From contig JAPUJX010000071.1 of assembly GCA_027295975.1 (NCBI GenBank), forward strand, positions 1-7,840: 7,840 nt of DNA, written 5' to 3'. The stretch is from Gammaproteobacteria bacterium. Lineage in GTDB: Bacteria > Pseudomonadota > Gammaproteobacteria > Pseudomonadales > Azotimanducaceae. Below the pieces are notes generated by a model. The model did not search any database. It saw nothing but the letters and a program-made list of their open reading frames with translations, and was not told where the DNA came from. The stretch's first letter is position 1, and every line of letters starts with the position of its first letter. Positions 4,770-7,840 of this stretch are shown here, in pieces. The position numbers and the translations under genes are program-made.

Positions 4770-6149
4770 TCACGAGGTCTCATAACTCGCTGCGGCGCGG
4801 GCTCGGCCACCTGGATGGCGCTCCGGCAGCCGTGGGGTGCCGAAGATCTTTTGTCGCAACGGTCCCGGAACGTATTCACGTTGGGCCAACTTCCGTGCCT
4901 GCAGGACCGGCATGACCCCGTCGATGAAGTCGCTGAACGTACCGGGCGTCGTCGAATAAACCAGATTGAAGCCATCAACCCCCGCTTCAGTCCAGGCTTC
5001 CAGACGGTCGGCGATTTGTTCCGGCGCTCCGGCCATGAACTGTCCGGCAATGTTGGCTTTGGCGAGATCGCGAAACGTACGAGTGCCGGGCGGCGCGCTT
5101 TCGAGCATACCTTTCACCAGTCCCCGCATACCCTGGGCATCCAATTCTTCCAGGGGTTTGTCCGGGTCGATGGCACCAAGGTCGACGCCGATGCTGCCAC
5201 TGAGGTGAGCTAACCCGGCATCGATGGAGATTTGCTCCCGGTAGTCGGCAACCTTAGCCTGCGCTTCGGCCTCGGACCCGCCAACCACCGGGGACAATCC
5301 TTGAAAGAAGCGAATGTCGTCGGGGCGGCGGCCATATCTGGCGGCCCGTTCACGGATGTCGCGAGTAATTCTGCCGGCGCCCGCCAGCGATCCGCCTATG
5401 AATGCACACTCGGCGTGTTTCGCAGCGAACTCGCGACCGCGCTGTGACGAACCGGCCTGGAAAAGCAGAGGGGTCCGTTGCGGGGAGGGTTCACAAAGGT
5501 GGGGGCCGGCTACGTCGTAGTATCTGCCATGGTGGTTGATCGGGCGTACGCGGTTGGGCTCGGTGTAAACGCCACGTTCCCGGTCGGCTACCACAGCGTT
5601 GTCAGCCCAACTGGCTTCCCACAACTTGTAGACCACTTCGAGATACTCGTCACCCTTGTCGTATCGCTCGTCGTGTTCGGGTAACTCACCGAGTCCCAGG
5701 TTGGTTGCCGCATTCGGTAAGTACGACGTGACGACGTTCCAGGCCACCCGGCCATTGGTGATGTGGTCCAGGGTCGACACCGATCTGGCAAAGATGAACG
5801 GGTGGGCCTGCAAGATCGAACTGGTGAACGCGAATCCGAGATTTTCGGTTACCGTCGCCATTGCCGGGATGAGCAGCATCGGATCGTTCACGGGAACCTG
5901 CACCGCTTCGCGAATAGCCGTCTGTGGCCCGGCTAGATAAGTGTCGTAGAGTCCAACAACATCCGCGAGAAACAAAGCGTCGAAACATCCCGCCTCGAGA
6001 ATCCGGGCTAACTCCATCCACGGTTCGAGTGATGCATACTCGCGCTGTCGCGTGTCGTCCCGTACCCATAAACCTTGTTGTAAATGACCTACGCAGTTCA
6101 TCGAGAATGCATTGAACAACATACGCCTGGGAATTGTCGTAGTCGTCAT
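4770..6149 (-). CDS. LLM-class FMN-dependent monooxygenase, NtaA/SnaA/DszA family
   Basis: A full-length, 459-residue two-component flavin monooxygenase of the bacterial-luciferase superfamily, in the branch with nitrilotriacetate (NtaA), EDTA (EmoA), pristinamycin (SnaA) and dibenzothiophene sulfone (DszA) monooxygenases. The family's core blocks appear in order: FDALFLADVVGLYD at 56-69, PVNDPMLLIPAMATVTENLGF at 86-106, ARSVSTLDHITNGRVAWNVVTSY at 121-143, HDERYDKGDEYLE at 159-171, LWEASW at 176-181, and GPHLCEPSPQRTPLLFQAGSSQRGREFAAKHAE at 215-247. Such enzymes use FMNH2 supplied by a separate reductase; no reductase gene lies in the window, so one must come from elsewhere. The start at ATG 6149 has GGAG seven bases upstream. 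It is transcribed divergently from the MmgE/PrpD gene, with a shared control region of about 135 bases. The substrate may be an amine- or sulfur-containing compound, but nothing in the sequence decides it. Confidence 0.9.
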   Translation of the reverse strand: MTTTTIPRRMLFNAFSMNCVGHLQQGLWVRDDTRQREYASLEPWMELARILEAGCFDALFLADVVGLYDTYLAGPQTAIREAVQVPVNDPMLLIPAMATVTENLGFAFTSSILQAHPFIFARSVSTLDHITNGRVAWNVVTSYLPNAATNLGLGELPEHDERYDKGDEYLEVVYKLWEASWADNAVVADRERGVYTEPNRVRPINHHGRYYDVAGPHLCEPSPQRTPLLFQAGSSQRGREFAAKHAECAFIGGSLAGAGRITRDIRERAARYGRRPDDIRFFQGLSPVVGGSEAEAQAKVADYREQISIDAGLAHLSGSIGVDLGAIDPDKPLEELDAQGMRGLVKGMLESAPPGTRTFRDLAKANIAGQFMAGAPEQIADRLEAWTEAGVDGFNLVYSTTPGTFSDFIDGVMPVLQARKLAQREYVPGPLRQKIFGTPRLPERHPGGRARAAASYETS

Positions 6150-6161
6150 CGGAGCGCTCCG
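6150..6161. repeat. 12-base perfect palindrome overlapping the monooxygenase ribosome binding site
   Basis: CGGAGCGCTCCG is its own reverse complement and abuts ATG 6149. Its GGAG on the minus strand is the Shine-Dalgarno, seven bases before the start. A regulator bound here, or pairing in the message, would block translation or early elongation. Confidence 0.5.
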
Positions 6162-6251
6162 GTGGTCTCAGTTCGGCGCAACAAGTCAAGTCGTGACCCC
6201 ATAGACGGAAGACTATTGGACCCGGGTATGTTTTGCAAAATGACAGGATTA

Positions 6252-6266
6252 CGGCTAGCGTAGCCG
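6252..6266 (+). other. Leader hairpin directly upstream of the MmgE/PrpD ribosome binding site
   Basis: CGGCTA and TAGCCG form a perfect 6-base-pair stem with a 3-base loop, ending one base before the GAGGGAGG at 6268-6275. It could be a DNA site or a message structure that influences ribosome loading. There is no T-run, so it is not a terminator. Confidence 0.4.
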
Positions 6267-6267
6267 C

Positions 6268-6275
6268 GAGGGAGG
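6268..6275 (+). promoter_or_regulatory. Ribosome binding site that selects the second ATG of the MmgE/PrpD gene
   Basis: GAGGGAGG abuts the first in-frame ATG (6276), leaving no spacing for that start, and lies nine bases before the ATG at 6285. The second ATG is therefore the more likely start. Confidence 0.65.
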
Positions 6276-6284
6276 ATGAGAACC

Positions 6285-7664
6285 ATGCCGACTCCAATGT
6301 TGTCCAGCATGCGGTCGCCGACGCTGCAGCTTGCTGAACGTATCTCCACCGCAAACTTCGAAAATATTCCCACGGCAGCAAAAGAAGTGGGCAAACAGGC
6401 ACTCATGGACTTCATCGGCGTGACGGTGGCCGGAATGGAGGAGCCGCTGAGTCAGATTCTCATCGCCGAAGCGGACGAGGCCGGCGGGCACCCCCAGGCT
6501 ACCCTCATCGGTTCGAATATGCGGACCAACGTACAACAAGCGGCACTGATCAACGGTTCCGCCGGGCACGCGCACGATTACGACGACGTGCATATCAATA
6601 TGGGCGGTCACCCGACGGTTCCGGTGGCACCGGTGGTGTTTGCCCTCGGCGAACATCTCGGCAGTTCGGGGTCGGAACTGCTGACGGCATTCATCGCCGG
6701 AGTGGACACCGAGTGTATCCTCGGGCGTTACGCGGGACCCTCACACTACGCAAAAGGCTGGCACGCCACGGGTACCCTCGGCACGTTCGGAGCCGCCGCC
6801 GCCGCGTCGGTGTTGCGAAAGCTGGACACCCCCACGACGGCGACGGCCCTCGGCATCGCCGGCACGCAGGCTGCCGGGTTGAAGTGCCAATTCGGGACGA
6901 TGTGCAAACCGCTGCATGCGGGGCATGCGGCCACCACGGGGGCACAGGCGGCAAGCCTGGCGAGCAGAGAGTTTTCCTCGACGCCGGACATCCTCGAGGC
7001 AAACCAGGGATTCATGTCTACCCAGAGCGAGAGCGTCTCCGAGGAACGTTTCTCGGCGGCCATGGAAAACGCCGAATTCGTACAGAACATCTGCTTCAAG
7101 TATCACGCGGCCTGTTACCTGACCCATTCGTCCATCGAAGCCATCACTAATCTCTGTAATGCAAATCTCTTCGCACCGGGAGACATCAAATCCGTGGAGA
7201 TCCGGGTCAATTCCGGCCATTTCGACGTGTGCAACATTCAGGAACCGGGCACCGGTCTGGAAGCCAAGTTCAGCCTCCGTTTTACCGCGGCGATGGCCAT
7301 GGCGGGTCTGGATACATCCAGCATCAGCATCTTCACGGACTCGCTCACCCGGCAGCCGGAACTGATCGCGTTGCGCGACAAGGTTCGAGTCACCGCCCAC
7401 GCCGCCCCGAATCCGGAAAGCATCGTGACCATTGACACGATTGATGGCGAGACCTACTCGGAAGCCGTCAACGTGGCGATTCCGATGGTGGATCTAGGTG
7501 CCCAATGGAAAAAGCTCGAACGCAAATTTCATGCGCTCGTCGATTCCCGACTGGGCGCAGAAGTCGCCGACGAACTCGTCAATTACTGTAAGACACTGGA
7601 AACACACGACAACCTCGGCGAGTTCTACGCCCTGCTTCGCGCACCGGTAAGCCGGCCGACATGA
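6285..7664 (+). CDS. MmgE/PrpD family protein (dehydratase, decarboxylase or epimerase type)
   Basis: A 459-residue member of the MmgE/PrpD family, which includes 2-methylcitrate dehydratase, cis-aconitate decarboxylase and iminodisuccinate epimerase. Conserved blocks are present in order: INGSAGHAHDYDD at 89-101, HPTVPVAP at 109-116, KGWHATGTLGTFGAAAAA at 158-174, GTMCKPLHAGHAATTGAQAASLA at 204-226, and KYHAACYLTHSSIEA at 272-286. No prpB or prpC homologue adjoins it, so a housekeeping methylcitrate role is unlikely. The start at 6285 is chosen on ribosome-binding-site spacing; an ATG nine bases upstream would add three residues. Its stop overlaps the next start by four bases (ATGA), which suggests the PrpD-like and MaoC-like proteins are made together and act in one pathway. 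It is divergent from an NtaA/EmoA-type monooxygenase, and iminodisuccinate epimerase is a known family member from aminopolycarboxylate breakdown, but the substrate here is unproven. Confidence 0.9.
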   Translation: MPTPMLSSMRSPTLQLAERISTANFENIPTAAKEVGKQALMDFIGVTVAGMEEPLSQILIAEADEAGGHPQATLIGSNMRTNVQQAALINGSAGHAHDYDDVHINMGGHPTVPVAPVVFALGEHLGSSGSELLTAFIAGVDTECILGRYAGPSHYAKGWHATGTLGTFGAAAAASVLRKLDTPTTATALGIAGTQAAGLKCQFGTMCKPLHAGHAATTGAQAASLASREFSSTPDILEANQGFMSTQSESVSEERFSAAMENAEFVQNICFKYHAACYLTHSSIEAITNLCNANLFAPGDIKSVEIRVNSGHFDVCNIQEPGTGLEAKFSLRFTAAMAMAGLDTSSISIFTDSLTRQPELIALRDKVRVTAHAAPNPESIVTIDTIDGETYSEAVNVAIPMVDLGAQWKKLERKFHALVDSRLGAEVADELVNYCKTLETHDNLGEFYALLRAPVSRPT

Positions 7665-7840
7665 CCGACCCGGACACTGATTTCCGCGCCCGCGCCCGCC
7701 TGATGCGCAAGGGTAACCGGTATGAGGACATGACCGATGGCCGGGTCTTCGAGCACCATTGGGGACGCACTATTTCCGCCGGAGACAACGCTGCGTTCAC
7801 AACCCAGACGTTGTCTTTCTGCCCGCTCTACTTCAACGAG
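7661..7840 (+). CDS. MaoC-like (hot-dog fold) hydratase/dehydratase, N-terminal fragment
   Basis: The first 60 codons of a gene that continues past the window. RYEDMTDGRVFEHHWGRTISAGDNAAFTTQTLSFCPLYFNE at 20-60 resembles the opening of MaoC-family enoyl-CoA hydratases, including the mesaconyl-CoA / beta-methylmalyl-CoA type, where a YFEDF-like start is followed by GRT(V/I)TEAD and PLHFD. D42 occupies the usual catalytic Asp region. The His normally found in the PLH motif is replaced by Tyr (Y57), which may be a subfamily trait or mean altered chemistry. It begins inside the stop of the MmgE/PrpD gene (ATGA overlap) with no strong Shine-Dalgarno, so translation is probably coupled. With only the first 60 residues visible, the function beyond 'MaoC-like' is uncertain. 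Confidence 0.75.
   Translation, partial: MTDPDTDFRARARLMRKGNRYEDMTDGRVFEHHWGRTISAGDNAAFTTQTLSFCPLYFNE

Larger units (their letters stand above)
6150..6284. promoter_or_regulatory. Divergent control region between the monooxygenase and MmgE/PrpD genes
   Basis: The 135 bases between divergent starts contain four short perfect palindromes or hairpins: CGGAGCGCTCCG (6150-6161), ACCCGGGT (6220-6227), TTTTGCAAAA (6231-6240) and CGGCTA-GCG-TAGCCG (6252-6266). On the plus strand TATGTT (6227-6232) resembles a -10 box with TAGACG at a long 19-base spacing; on the minus strand TTGCAA (6238-6233) could be a -35. Neither promoter is convincing. The region is the natural place for joint control of both units. 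Confidence 0.5.

Noticed and set aside
5686..6402. A 238-codon minus-strand frame overlapping the monooxygenase start and the divergent region
   Set aside because: Its second half is the shifted frame of the monooxygenase and its first half is antisense to the MmgE/PrpD gene; no family resemblance.
6741..7400. A 219-codon minus-strand frame inside the MmgE/PrpD gene
   Set aside because: Shadow of the conserved PrpD coding frame, with no motif and no ribosome binding site of note.
6285..7664. Calling the MmgE/PrpD gene 2-methylcitrate dehydratase (prpD)
   Set aside because: No prpB, prpC or acnD homologue is nearby, and the family has several other activities.

Overview
The window is about 7.8 kb of dense, high-GC bacterial DNA holding nine protein genes, of which seven are complete and two are cut by the window ends. 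GGAGG-type ribosome binding sites, TTG and GTG starts, tight overlaps and the mix of families (N-acyl-D-amino-acid deacylase, NtaA/SnaA/DszA-type monooxygenase, MmgE/PrpD, MaoC, secreted dienelactone hydrolase, Suc_Fer-like ferredoxin) suggest a free-living heterotrophic Proteobacterium, perhaps a Gammaproteobacterium. That assignment is inference: there is no rRNA or marker gene. I see no RNA gene, insertion sequence, integrase, CRISPR array or phage gene.

Layout: four short transcription units organised around two divergent control regions. (1) Minus strand, 965 to 1: a single-domain asparaginase-family protein (TTG start) followed by the N-terminal 151 codons of an N-acyl-D-amino-acid deacylase. 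(2) Plus strand, 1052 to 3790: an NAD-type isocitrate/isopropylmalate-family dehydrogenase, an exported dienelactone hydrolase-family protein and an alpha/beta hydrolase, the last two joined by a TGATG stop/start overlap. (3) Minus strand, 6149 to 3793: an FMN-dependent LLM-class monooxygenase, then after 110 bases a Suc_Fer-like thioredoxin-fold [2Fe-2S] protein. This unit converges on unit 2 with only two bases between the stop codons. (4) Plus strand, 6285 to the window end: an MmgE/PrpD-family protein joined by an ATGA overlap to the start of a MaoC-like hydratase.

Taken together this is an accessory catabolic neighbourhood for small organic acids, amides and esters: amide cleavage in unit 1, oxidative decarboxylation and (thio)ester or lactone hydrolysis in unit 2, flavin-dependent oxygenation in unit 3, and hydration, dehydration or epimerisation of a polycarboxylate or its CoA ester in unit 4. 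No substrate can be read from the sequence. The divergent monooxygenase / MmgE-PrpD / MaoC block, whose control region carries four short perfect palindromes, is the best candidate for an undescribed pathway. Other points of note are the one-domain asparaginase, a dehydrogenase with an altered glycine loop and a mixed substrate pocket, and a Tyr where MaoC hydratases usually have the catalytic His.
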